From Pigoraptor chileana (taxonomy: Eukaryota; Opisthokonta; Filasterea), in assembly GCA_943704495.1 (NCBI GenBank), contig CALSCR010002807.1, positions 1-38,248 on the forward strand: a stretch of 38,248 bases of DNA. Reading direction: 5' to 3'. Each line of letters starts with the position of its first letter. Within the stretch, counting starts at the first letter, position 1. A program made the position numbers and the translations under genes. The notes beneath the pieces were generated by a model, which worked only from the letters and a program-made list of their open reading frames with translations, was not told where the DNA came from and did no database searches. Of the stretch, positions 20,673-33,167 are shown one piece after another.

Positions 20673-23600
20673 ATGGCGCTCGCCGAGTACCACGCGCTAA
20701 GGTCAAGAGCGCTCGACGCCATCGAATCACTTGGCTTCACACTCGCATTCGCTGCGGAAGATGGCGAAGACGTTGAAATGCGCGACGCTGACGCACCTAC
20801 GACTCACGGTCGCAAGTGGGAGGACGATGTGTGGGCGGCTGGATTTCACGAGAGGCCCGACGTGTCTGTTCTCCCAGAGTTTGTCGCCGCTTTGATTGGC
20901 GGAGGCAAAGGAGCCGCAGATGTGCATCTTAGTGCTCTGTCGGATGTTATTCGCAAGTGGAAGGGTCTCGGTGAGACTCCCAAAGGTAAAATTCATGTGT
21001 GTGAATGTCTTCGGAGATTAGTGTGCTCATTTCAACGATGTGTTGAGAATGTTGACGGAGGAATGATAATCTTCAATACTAATGTGGCATGTTGAATCTC
21101 GAATTGTGCAGAATTCTGGTCGATATTCTCGGATTCCGGCACGTCGGTTCGCGGTGTTGTCGCGCTGCTGCACTGCATTGTCCTTGGCACGGATGCGCGT
21201 CAATCGCGCACACCCGCAGAATTTCACTCGGCATCGCTTGCCGCATGTGTTTATGTCAGTCTTCTTGGCATCGACGGTATGTTGTTGACAAAGCATTAGT
21301 ATTCGCGGACTTTTTGAAATGCAATATGTGAGCCGACAAATGAATGATCTGACGTGCGTCATGTCGCCAATACTGGTTTTGCGCTTTCAATGTCCTCAAT
21401 CCGAATTCCATTGGCTTTCATTTTCAGGCTGCCAGGCGTACGGCATTTTCCAACCACTCCTTCTGCGCCGCTGTGTGGACCTCGTGCGCGTCCTCGGCAA
21501 GAGTGCGATTGCCGGTATGATTTTGATATTAATTGTGTTCTGAATACACTATTCCGACTCTGAACAGCATTCACACGCGCGCGCGCACACACACACACAC
21601 ACCAATTCGCCATATGCTATTCAACCCCCCTCCATACTAATCAGCGCACATGGTCATTCTCGTCCTCGCAGGTTCTGACAAGGGCAAATCCAAGGCTGCG
21701 GGAGCCAAGAAGGCCGTCGCCCGCAAGGCACCCAGAGCCATCGCAGGTGGTGCAGATATGCTCAACAACGACGATGACTCTGATGATGCGATGGACTGCG
21801 ACAAGCCAGACGACGCACACGATGGAGCTGCGGACGTGTCAAAGTACGCACACTCGGTCAAGTGTCTCTCTTCCCTTCTGGGACTTGTCGCATCGAATGC
21901 AGGCCAGATTGTCGCGCAGGCCGATGACTCGTGTGTGACGCATCTCATCGAGGTTGCCGCCGCTGTTGTGTCGGAGCGCACGGACGACACCACGACCCGC
22001 GAAAATGCTGTATTTGGGTGAGTGGGCGGCCGTTGCCACTCCATGAGTGTGCCTCCTTTCAATGTGCACGTGAAAAAAGTTGCTCAATGTGTGAAACCAG
22101 TTGCTCGTGTTCGTTCCTATATGCCTCGTTGCAAGTGCACCCGCAGTCAACCCACTGTTCAGTGTGATGTGGCGCTCGCTTAACTGGATGCGCTCACGTG
22201 ATTGCTTCTGTCTTCTCAAGCTTCCATATTGCTTTAATGTCTTAACTTGTCTGCAATTCTGCAGGGCTGCTGCGAATCTGTCGAACCCCATTGATGCGGG
22301 CTATGCCACACTCGCTGCCTTTTGCGGAGACGACAAGGGCGTCCGCTCACATGTGCTTTCCAAGGTACAATGATGCACTCGCGAAGAAGGAAAGAAATGG
22401 GGTTTGGTTGTGGGTTTGCGCTGTTTGTTGGGAATGTATAGCTCGGAACGATCCCCGGAAATTTAGCCCCACCAAACATATGGAGATTGCATATGTGTAT
22501 ATGCGTGCTGTGCGATGGAAAAAAAAGTTAATATGGGATTGGTGTGTGTGTTGTGTGTGTGTGTGTGCATGATCGAAAAGGAATCTCCATCTTTTAACCA
22601 CGTGACTCCCTCGCATTGGATGGATGCACACCGCCGCTTCGCAGGTGTTCAAGGTGCTGATTCCAGGCATCACGATGGTCAGGGGCGGTCCACTTGCCGC
22701 CGCCGCAATTCCCAAGGGACTCCAGAATGCGAACCGTGATGCCACAGCATTTGTGTGGTGAGTGGTGCAACTGCAAATGGGCGGTTGATGCGGATGAACC
22801 ACATGATTGGGGAGACGGACGTGTTTTGCCCCGAGTGTTGTACGTGCAAGTCCTGATTGACTCACAAGAGATATTGAAATATCTGTTTATTGTGTCATTA
22901 ACCCAGCTCTGCATCCACACCCACACCCACATCCACACCCACCACCAACACCACCATCACCGCCACAAACACAGCCACTGCATGGAGCGCTTTGGCGATG
23001 CCGCCGGACAGAGTGCCGTTGCTCTCGTGCAGCACGTGGCCATCAAAGTTCCCGACCGTGCCGAGTACAAGTCGCGCATTTCGGAGGTGAGTTGACGTGA
23101 ACGAACATGCCGCATTGCTTTACACTGCCTTTCTATGTCGCACGTTGTTTTCCCCAATGTTATCGCACGTCATGCGATTTGCTCTTGAATATGCGCATTT
23201 ATACTTATTTAATTTATATTTTCACTTTTTCAGAAAAATTTCTTTGTTGGAGAATACATTTTGATTTGCATTTTCTCACCGTATCGTACATTTACAGTCG
23301 ATTGGAGCCATTGTGTCATCGCTGAGTGGCGCACACTTCCTCAACATTGTCACGTGGTTCATCAAGTACTCTCGCAACGCAAAGGTCGGCTACCGCTCAT
23401 TTGCAGTCGAAATCGCCGAAACCGTCCTCACAAGGGCCAACATTCGCGAAAAAGGTAATGCAACACCGGAATGCGTGCCTACATGCTCCATTTATGGCTT
23501 CTGAGTACATTGATGACACAGGTTCATTTTGTAGTGCGTTTTTTTTGTTTGCTTTTGTTTTTTTGGGTGCCATGTGCACAACAAACCAAAAAATGACAAC

Positions 23601-26478
23601 AGCAAAACGATTTCTACTTTTGTTTTTTCTTACCCGATAAATGTTTTTTCTCTTTTCAACTAAACTTTTTCGTCCTCACCCGTCCGTATCTGTTACGCAC
23701 GGCATCCCCATCCAATGCATCCAATTTGCACGGACAGTCGGCGATGCGTGGGAAGCCGCGGCCGAGTCGCTCATAAAGATGGTCGTCGCAAGGTCCTCTG
23801 ACAAAGCACCCACGTGAGTTCTCCCATAGTGGCCGTGCACGTCCCATAATTGGAATTAATGGTTTGTAAAGGGTTGTTTTTTCATACGTCCCGTCGTAGA
23901 AATGAGAGGCGTATCAAAGCGCTTTTTTTATACATATCGTCATTGTTATGTGTTCATTGTGTTTTTTTGGTTTGATTTGGTGGTCTGTGTCCGCGCAGTG
24001 TTCGCACCAAGGCCCTCGGAGGCTTCTCGGCCATTGCCAATTTCGCGCACACTTCGGCTCACGCGGAGCTCTCCGACATTGTCTCGCGATGCATGTTCGC
24101 CGTCAATGCGGGCGACGACGTCGTGTGTGCAGGTGGGAGCCTCAGCCTACCCCCACCGTCCACCAAGACCGTACGTTTTCTTTTGTTTTATTCTTTATTT
24201 ATATTTCCGTTTTGTACGCGTTCACTTCAGGAGTGACAGGAAGCCCCGCGAGTCCCTCGATGACATCCGGGGCGTCTCGTGTATCTCTCTCCGCCAATGG
24301 AAGCGTCTCGACATCCATGTCGGGAGTTGCGTATCCTCAAATTGTGCGCAAGCGTATGAGCGACGACAAACAGAGTGTCCGCAAGGCCGCAATTATGGTA
24401 ACAATGGCGTACAAATAATGAGATCCCCAACATATCATTATAGCGATAATTATTATTTTTGTTTTGCTGTTTTTGCGATACAGAAATATCTGTAACAAAA
24501 CACATATATATACCTGTAACAAAAAAACATTATCGCGGTTGCATGCAGGCACTCGAGTCGCTGTGTGCATTTGAAAAGCGTCCTCCCACCAATGAGGAGC
24601 GCGCTCTTTTGTACGATCGCGCAATCGACGCGGTCTTGTCCGTTCGCAAGCAGGCGCTGCACTCTGTGACAACGCTCCTGTCGCTGTTTGGCAAGGATGC
24701 GGTGGTCGTCAGGTATGCACGAGATATCTGTGATGCGGATTTTGTGGGCTGCGGTATTAATCGGCCTCGTGCTTTGTTGTTATTGTCGCTGTTATAGAGC
24801 TATTGGTCTTCTAAGAATGTCCGATTTTTTCATTTGATTCATTGATCGTGCGTGCTTGCATGCTTGCATGTGTGTGTGTGCGTGTGTGTGTGTGTCTATG
24901 TGAACAGAATGTGGCTGGAATGTGCACTACCCCTCATCGCGGACTCGGAGGCCACCGTCCAGGAGAAGTGCCTTGCCGCTATCGACGAGATAATCCTCTG
25001 CAACGTTGTCTCGCAGGACGCCAGGTGCGTGTGTTTGTGTTTTTAACTCACTCACTTACTTGTGGTGCCCTCCTGTGTCTCTGTCTGGAATCTATTTCTC
25101 TTTTGTTTCATTCGATTTATGTTTACTTAACACTTCCCCGTGAAACACACACACACGCACACACAAAAAAACAAAAAAACACACACTCTGCAGTGCGAGT
25201 GAATTTGCGTGGAATATCGTTGCCTCGATGACTTCTCCCGATCTTCCGGAGTGCCCGCGCTACCTGCAGCGAGCGTGCCAGATGTGGAGGCGCGATGGCC
25301 GCCTGACAAAGGCAGTTGTGGACGCTATTGCTTCAAAGGCAATGGCGACGGAGCCCGCCAAGGTGGGAGGATGCTTGGGGATTGCACATTCATGTTTAAA
25401 TATGTGCACGCATGTTTGTGCGTGTGCATACACAGCTCTGCATCACTTTTTATCATGCGTTGTGAATGCAATTAACGTGTCTTCTCTTTCATTCTCTGAA
25501 TTTCTTCCGCCAACCAAAAAAACAAAACCTTCAATCGACAACGGATGTACTAGGGCGCGTGGATGATTTTTGCGGAGGTTGCGTGTGCTGATGACTCGCT
25601 CGTCAACTGCGACGCGGTCGTGGCCTACTACAACAGCAACTTGCGCGGCTCTATCGACTCTGCCGACGGCGACACACCCATCCACGTGCTGCGAGTGGTT
25701 GGTTACTGCGCCGACCGCGTCGTGCGCAATAAGACGGCAGCGTCCATCCGTGGTGAGTGTTGTGGCTTTGTGGGATTTTATTTTTGGGTTTTTATCTGCA
25801 TGTACACTGAGGGCACTGTGTTATCGCACCACGTGTAGCAATGTGTTTTTCGAAAACGGGTCGGTTGTGAATTGTGTTCCCGCGACCAAAGTCACGCGCA
25901 TCGCTCACACACTTTTGCATCGACATCCACTCCTCTCTAGACGACCTTGTCTCCACTCTGAAGCGGTTCAGGTCGTCCCCTGCGTACATTGCCACGATCA
26001 TGCAGACACTCTCGAAGGTGCGTCGGTTCCACGTGAAAAGTCGCTTTTCGGCCAATTGCTGATGCGTTTCTGCTGTGGTTGGACTTCCGTCTCGAATGCC
26101 AATACCAATACCAATATGCATTTTAAAATCACTTGCGTGTATTTCCCCTCCCAAGTATGTATGTATTTATATTAATATTTTATATATGATTTACGTGAAC
26201 ATATTTGCAGCTGTTCCACGCGTCGTCTGTCGGGAAGGCCGCGTCGTCGCCCGCCACTGACCGGTCGTGGATGTCAGCGCTTGCCAAGGAATGCCACCGG
26301 GAACTCTCTGCGATTGTGTACGGCGTCACTGGCAGTGCAAATGTCAACGCAAACGGTAATGAGGGGATTTTTGCATGGCTGTGCTCATTTCTCGCGATAT
26401 TCGACATTTCTCAATCTGAGCACAAGTGCTACTCAGCCTTTGTTGTTTTGACAACTGTCTCACAATTGGGACCCTTGC

Positions 26479-26512
<34 letters not shown>

Positions 26513-29500
26513 TCTCTCTCTCCCTCTCTCTCTACAGATCTTCCTGCGGAACGCGTGACGAGACTCCTTTTCACATTGGGCGAGTCGTCCCAAATGTCGC
26601 GCGTGGCAGAACTCGCTGATGTTGACATTCTCGTCGAGTCGTTTATTGCACCGTCGCTCAAGAAACAGACTGTTTCCGGTGAGCTTGTAATTTTGTAATT
26701 CGTTTGTCTTGGATGAAGGGGGGCTGGGTGATCTATGCTTGCACTGGGGCATACATATGACACATTATTGGGGTTGTGTGTGCGGGGGTTCGCTATTACA
26801 TAGTGTTGGGGGGTGGGGGGGGTGGGGCTGGGAGTGGTGGTGATAATCTTGATTTCATTTCCACTTTTCATGTATGTATTTATCTGTGCATCTGTCCAGC
26901 CGCCTTTTGCCCTCGCTCATTGTATTTAATCAACGCAGGCGAAACCATCGAGGTTCCCATCGCGGCGGCAGTGCGCGCCCACGCCTTTGTCGCACTTGGT
27001 GGGTTGCATCCGGCAACACATTCCTTCTGAATGTGCCCTGTGTCCACAGCTGACCTCTCGAGTCCGTGCTTGAATGACATATGTTGACCATATTTGGTGC
27101 AAGCGCGCTCATCCATTGATGCACGATGTTCCGGGCTTGCTCATACATAGGCAAACTGTGCCTCCAAAACGAGGATACGGCGAAGAAGTGCGTTGCCGCA
27201 ATGGCGCGTGAACTGGAAACGTGCGATGACGCCGTTATTCGCAACAACATTGTTGTGGTCATGTGTGACCTCTGCATCCGGTGGGTCCACGCATACGGGG
27301 TGCTGAACCAATCTGTCCGCAGAATTACAAAGTGTTTTGTCTTAGGCACTCCGATCGCACCCGAGTACTCGATTGTCTCTGTGCTCACGATGCATGCGTC
27401 ATCCTATTCCGCCTTTTTCTATCTCTGTGTCTCTGTCTCTGTCTGCAAACATGGAATGTATGGGCACATAGCCGCAAAAAAGACACTGAATTGACACCTA
27501 CATCTCTGTCTGCATAAACCTCACATTTGCAGGTACACAATGCTGATTGACCGGTACATCCCCAACATTGCGAGCTGCCTGCGCGACCCGAGCCCGCTTG
27601 TGCGCCGACAGACGCTGATGTTGCTCACCCGTCTCCTCCAGGTATGCAGTCACATATTCTGCATCTGTAGTCTTTCATTTTGACACCTGTGCTGGCAACT
27701 CTGCGTGTGTTATGTGCGTGTGTGTGTATTTGTTTTGATGCGTATATACAAGCTTTGTACAATGAATGGTGTGGTCTCTCATATTGACGCGTGTGCTTGC
27801 AACTGTGTGTGCATGTGTGGGTGTTTGCATTGGATGCGTATATACAAACTGCACAATGCATGCGCACTCTGTCCCCTGTATGCAGTGCCTTTCGAATAAG
27901 TGAGTCCCTACTTTGCATTGTTTCTGTTGCGTGAATTTTCTTGGGCTCTTCATATTCATTATGATGCGATTCCCTTTGCTTTCCAATCGCCGCTCATGTG
28001 GCGTCCACGTGACACATTGTGCACGTGACACCTCGCAGGAGGACTATGTCAAGTGGAAGGGCGTGCTGTTTTACCGCTTTTCTATGGCGCTTGTTGATGA
28101 CAGCGCCGAGGTCCGCCGCTTTGGTGAGTCACGTGTGCGGATATCCGCGTACATGTATGCTTGTATGCGTGTATGCGAGTGATGTTTTGTGTGCACATAT
28201 TTGTATGCTAAAATATATATGTGCGTGTGTGTATTCGCGAGTGTGTATTCGCGAGTGTGTTGATGCATGTAAGCGAGTAAGTATGCATGTATGTATTGGG
28301 CATTCGACCACGAATTCACGTAATAGTTTGCATTTTGTTTCTAATTTGAACTCTATTTGAATCGCATTGTCGCTTTGCAGCCAAGTACTGTCTTGTGAAC
28401 GTCCTCCTCGGCAAGAATCCGCTGATGTTTCAGTCGCACTTTGTCGAGTCCATCTTCCACTTTAATCGGTGCAACGCACACTCTGGTGAGACATATGCAT
28501 GCTTCTTCTTGGATGGATGTGTGTGTGTGTGTGGGGTGAGGGGGGGGGGGGCGAATGGATTCTTTACTGTGATTGCGCGTTGGCGGGATGGAATGGAAGC
28601 TGTGTTCTGCAACGCTACACACTATGGATATGCTTACTTAACAAGCAATTTACTCACATTTTGCTTAATACGCAATTCGCACTACATTTTTCACAGTATA
28701 CAACCAGTTTTCGCAGACGGAGCGTGAGAAGGCCATGTTCGATCTCCACGGACCTCTGAACGCTGGGTGAGTGCTTGTTCTCCGTTGGACTTTGCAATAT
28801 GCTCCTCAATGTACTGCCATGGTGATTCAGGCATGTGTCCACGCAAAGGACATATTCAATGTGTGGATGCATTTCGCTTCGCTTTTCTGAGTGATATCTC
28901 GACATTATTGACTGATTCACGCGCATACATGTGCACACACACACACACACGCACACACACACACACAACATCTGATTTCACCTTGCAGCAAGCGTCGCCA
29001 GATATACGCCGTGCTCCTGCAGTCGATGCCGGACGATCAGCGCTTCAACATTACTGCGCGGCTGTCGAGTGACGTCCTTAGCATGTACGCGGAGGGTACA
29101 CTGGACGCACGTGACACGGAGGAGGGCAGCGCTGCTGTGCTTGAAGACTCGCTCTGGGTGCTCAGCTCCAAGGTGTGTTTTGAGAGTGAAAGAAAAGAGG
29201 GGCTGTGCGTGTGTGGTGTGTGTGTGTGTGTGTGTGCGTGTGCGTGAACTCTATGGAACTGCATTCGCACTCACTGTCATTGTTATATACTTCACTACTT
29301 GGAAAAATGCATTTTAATGCTCCTTGAAAATATCAAGGTAATCGAATAGTCCTTGCCTCTATTACTGTTATTCATTATTATTATTAATTATTATTAATTA
29401 TTATTTGTTATTGTCATACACTCATGCGACACACGCGACATGTGGATGTAAATTTGCCAGGATGTCAAACTTGCAGCGGCAAAGAGCCGTGCTGCCGAGG

Positions 29501-32500
29501 ACGCAGCCGATGATGGCGATGCCGCGGGGGCTGCCATTGCCCAGGCCAAGACCAAGTTTGTATCCCAGGTGCGTCGGGCGCCTCATTATTAATGTACATG
29601 TAGTTTTTTGTGTGTTTTTTTGTGGTTGCTTTTGGGGTTTTGATTGCTCCCCATTACAAAGGCTGTGGTTGGGGCACACTTTTTCTCAGTGTGCGTTTGT
29701 GGGTATGTTTTGTTTTCCTTATCGAACGAACCTTGTGGGATATCCTCTAACGAAAGTATAGAGTAACGCGCATGAATTGGGTCTAATGCCTCCATCTTGC
29801 GTGTGCGTATGCATGCATGCATTATGTGTGCGTGCGTGCCATATTCGCGCTTGAATTGAGTCTAATGCCTCCATCTTGCCTGTGTGTATGCATGCATGCA
29901 TTATGCGTTCGTGCGTGCCATATTCGCGATTCACAGATTGTCAAGAAGAACGTTGTGGAGAACATTATTCCCGTGACAATTGCATTGAAGCGACAGCTGG
30001 AGGAGTCGCACTCGCCACTTCTCGGCAATGTGATGGCGTTTATTGCGGAGATCATGAAGGACTACAAGGATGAGGTGTCAGGTGTGTGTTTGTCTGTATG
30101 TATCAATCTATGAATGTGTGTATGTATGTATGTATGTATACATGTGTGTGCTTGGGTGCGTGTATGTGTGTCTGTGTCTGGTAGACTTGTACCGCTTCGC
30201 ATCGCATGAGCATTGGTTTGTCAGCATCCTTTCACTGCTCACCCATTCATCCGCCGACCATTCTCTTTCAAATAACATCATCAAATCATCAACAACCACA
30301 TCTACCTAATGCCATGTTGGCAGATGTGCTTGCTGGAGACCGCCAGCTTGCATCTGAGATTGAGTTTGATATGCGTCGCTTTGAGGAGTCCGAGCGCATG
30401 CGCGCATCCCGCCGCTCTCCCGCGCCAAACGCTCTCAACGGCAGCGGCCTCTTCTCGCCGAACATGACTGTATGTTTTTGTTATTTCTGTTTCTGTGAAC
30501 CCTGTGTGCTCATTGTCTCATCTGTGTTACTTGTATATGCTAGATTGCATATTTGCGTTGCATTTACATTGCCTAACTTTGGTGTATCTGCTTGTGAGAC
30601 CACGCTGAATGCCTATTACTATGAGGCAGTCTTGCAATTGTGAGAATGCATTGAAGGGGTGCCGGTACATGCGCGGGTATGAATACCTCGGTCAGTGTGT
30701 GTCTAACCCAGCCCCGCTTTACCACACAATCCACAAATATATAATTCCGCTGCACAGAACTCACCGCTTCTGTCGCCCTCGATCCTTGGATCGCCCAAGA
30801 TTTCGACTCCTAAGCTCAAGTCCCAGGGGTGAGATGAAAGCGCACGTCTACCCATGCACACATTCGCACAAACACAACACTCTAATACGAATATGCCGCT
30901 ACCTTCTGCCTCCCATTCCCGATCTTCTCACATGTCACATACTCACACACACAAATGTACGCATATTGTCTTGTGCAGCGCACGGCGTGGATCTGCTGGT
31001 GGCGCATCCGAATTGGCGCGCCTCGCTGTGTCTCACTCGCTCGCACAGGCGGCGTCGACGCCCGCCAAGAGGGCTTCGGTTGTGGGCCCCACCTTCAGCA
31101 CGCCCGAATCAGCAGCTGTTCGTGGTGGGTGGTTTAATTGACATACTGTTCAATGGGACGGTCTTGTGCGCACGTGCATGTGTGTGTGCGTGTGTGTGTA
31201 TATGCGTATATATATGTGTGTGTATGTATATGTAAAACGCGTGTGTGTGTGTGTGTGTATTTTTGTTGAATGTAATCGCCTGCGGCATGTACACAGCTTA
31301 ATTTTACATCTGGACGTCCACTGACACTTCCCATTCCATTCCCATTCTGTCTCTGCATTGCCACGACAGGCCGCCCCTTCGGCATAAACAATGTGTCTGC
31401 AATTGCTCCGTCTCCCTTCCCGAGTGCTATCCCCTCGCGGGTGTTCAGCGACGCCGCAATCGGCCCTGGTGAGCACACTCCTCCCGGTCTCCTTTTTGCC
31501 GTTTTGTGGAGCCGACGCCTCGTAGTCTTTATTGGTTATTGGTTGTGCACACATATGTGACTGCGATGCTTTTTCTTAGTGACGACTGTTAGGCGGACCG
31601 ATTATATACAAATATAGATGTGATGTGATGTGATGTGATTTGCGTTTGTGTGTGTGTGTGTGTACGCACTCGCTTCTGACAAGTAACCACCTAACCGCCG
31701 CAACCGTCCCCCCGTCGCAGCCTCCGTCACCAAGCGAGGCACTCCAGGCAACAAGGCCGACCGCGACATTCTCTGTTTCCCTTCACCCGACACTCCGTGA
31801 GTCATTGCCGTCAACCGCAACACATTTTCACTTTTGGTTTTTGTTTGGTTCTTGTTCGATGCCGCTCCGATTCTCACCCATATCCTTATTCCTCACCTCC
31901 CCCTCCGCACCCTACATATACATACATGCCCACTTACACACACACACCACCCACACACACACACACACACTTCCTCTAATCAACTCGTGACAATTGGAAA
32001 ACGCAACAGTGTGCCCAAGCCCCGCCAATGGAACATCACGTCACCCGCCCCCGCAAAGACGTCATCACCCGATGCATCCTCCGTCATCCGCGAGAAGCGT
32101 GCTCGCCCGGATGCGACGCCCACACGTCCCACAACAAAGGCCGTTGATGGCAAGGACGGTAAAGTGAAGGAGGGAAGGTCTCCCGGTCGTTCTCCAACGC
32201 CCCGTCGTCCCCGACGGAACGAGAGTGATCGCGGTGGACGCACCCGGCCATCTGGGACTGCGACTGCCGCTGACAGGGACTGCATTGGCGGCAGTGACGA
32301 GGACAGCGACCACATGGATGTTGAGAACCGCGCGAATGGTGTCAGCGTCGGCGTTGTTGTTGGGAATGTGCCTCGTGCGGCAGCTGCACACTCTGCAGGC
32401 GCTGAGAAGGGCGCTGCTGTTGTTGGGCGCGGGACTGCAGTTGCCGCTGTGGACGGCGTGGATGTGGACATGGATGCCGATATGGGCGGCATGAGTGACG

Positions 32501-32565
32501 ATGGTGGCGTGACGGCGTGTCTTGGCCAGCCGGGTTACATACGGCAGCCCATGCTCAACGAATGA
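20673..32565 (+). CDS. NCAPD3: Condensin II non-SMC subunit D3 (NCAPD3)
   Basis: HEAT-repeat subunit of condensin II for mitotic chromosome assembly; 1623 residues (human 1498), 33 exons. Exons: 20673-20985, 21112-21276, 21428-21514, 21672-22017, 22265-22364, 22645-22757, 22975-23086, 23298-23454, 23738-23813, 23999-24132, 24231-24397, 24549-24712, 24908-25024, 25194-25362, 25554-25752, 25941-26017, 26211-26355, 26538-26678, 26939-26998, 27151-27280, 27533-27641, 28039-28123, 28381-28485, 28697-28766, 28989-29172, 29461-29568, 29937-30081, 30324-30469, 30758-30828, 30979-31124, 31370-31468, 31721-31796, 32010-32565. Diagnostic text: [75 protein letters not shown]; the C-terminal motif [10 protein letters not shown] then [12 protein letters not shown] matches human. 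An acidic insert (DDDSDDAMD) lies in exon 4. The first four exons and the last 150 residues are poorly conserved. Confidence 0.95.
26808..26832 (+). repeat. G-rich quadruplex-forming tract, NCAPD3 intron 18
   Basis: G runs of 6, 8, 4 and 3 separated by one or two bases on the coding strand, about 130 nt after the donor. Confidence 0.8.
28516..28551 (+). repeat. GT repeat followed by 12-G run, NCAPD3 intron 23
   Basis: A GT microsatellite about 30 nt after the donor passes into GGGGTGA and then twelve consecutive G (28540-28551). Confidence 0.85.
28936..28968 (+). repeat. CA repeat next to the NCAPD3 intron 24 acceptor
   Basis: Two CA runs joined by GC, 20 nt upstream of the exon 25 acceptor at 28988. 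Similar CA tracts precede the acceptors of introns 6, 13, 17 and 32. Confidence 0.85.
29767..29930 (+). repeat. 79-bp tandem repeat ending at the NCAPD3 intron 26 acceptor
   Basis: Copy 1 is 29767-29845 and copy 2 is 29846-29924, about 90% identical. Each starts CGCGC(A/T)TGAATTG, contains TCTAATGCCTCCATCTTGC and a palindromic GCATGCATGCAT, and ends CCATATT. A third unit begins at 29925 (CGCGATT) and is cut by the acceptor CACAG at 29932-29936. Confidence 0.92.
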
Positions 32566-33167
32566 GAGACAGTCGGCAGATTATGTTGGCCCTTTGGTGC
32601 TTTTGTGCTGTTTTTTCTTCTTGACATTTGATTTTCTCAACTGACTGCGATTTGGATTGGTGGGGCTTGTGTGTTGTTCTTCTTTCAAGTGATACGCGTT
32701 TTTGGCGCTGTAAAACCAGTGTTTGTGTGTGTGTGTTGTGTGTGTTTGTGAGCGCGCGCGTGTGTATGTGCTTGCTTCATTGTGATTACCCCCGCGTGTT
32801 TGTTGAGTCACGACAACACTCGTGAAAACGACTGAAGTTTGGTCATCACATTGCTCTCTCGACGATTCTGCATGCGTTGCATTGCCTGTAGGTCCCCACT
32901 CTCATTCTTGTGTGTGCTTTCTAATGCACACCTCAGCCACAACATCGCAATATCCTTTCGGTGAGAGAGATGTAGGATTCAAGTCAATGTCTTTGGCGCT
33001 GTGCCGATGGACTCCAGAAGCAAGAGACAGAGAGAGAGCAAGAACAGATAACAAACAACACCCAAATACTCATTAGCACAAGTTTCTGCTGCAAGCACAT
33101 TCATTATTTGCGTTGATCAAATTCCCGCAAACATGACGTGTGTGACGATTGCAACACCCAAGAGCAC
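32566..33167. other. Convergent intergenic region between NCAPD3 and ISY1
   Basis: About 0.6 kb of presumed 3' UTRs. It contains a GT/GC repeat (32723-32766) and one copy of the dispersed 49-bp repeat (32966-33014). I see no gene and no AATAAA. Confidence 0.55.
32966..33014 (-). repeat. Dispersed 49-bp repeat, copy downstream of ISY1
   Basis: Pairs with 18848-18896 at about 86% identity by eye, without gaps. It lies 154-202 nt past the ISY1 stop codon and, like the ZW10 copy, has GAGTCC...GCGCC on the strand of the host gene. Confidence 0.75.

Noticed and set aside
24551-25193. CRISPR-like or satellite reading of spaced GT/CA repeats
   Set aside because: They are ordinary intronic dinucleotide repeats without regular spacers; the host is a eukaryote.
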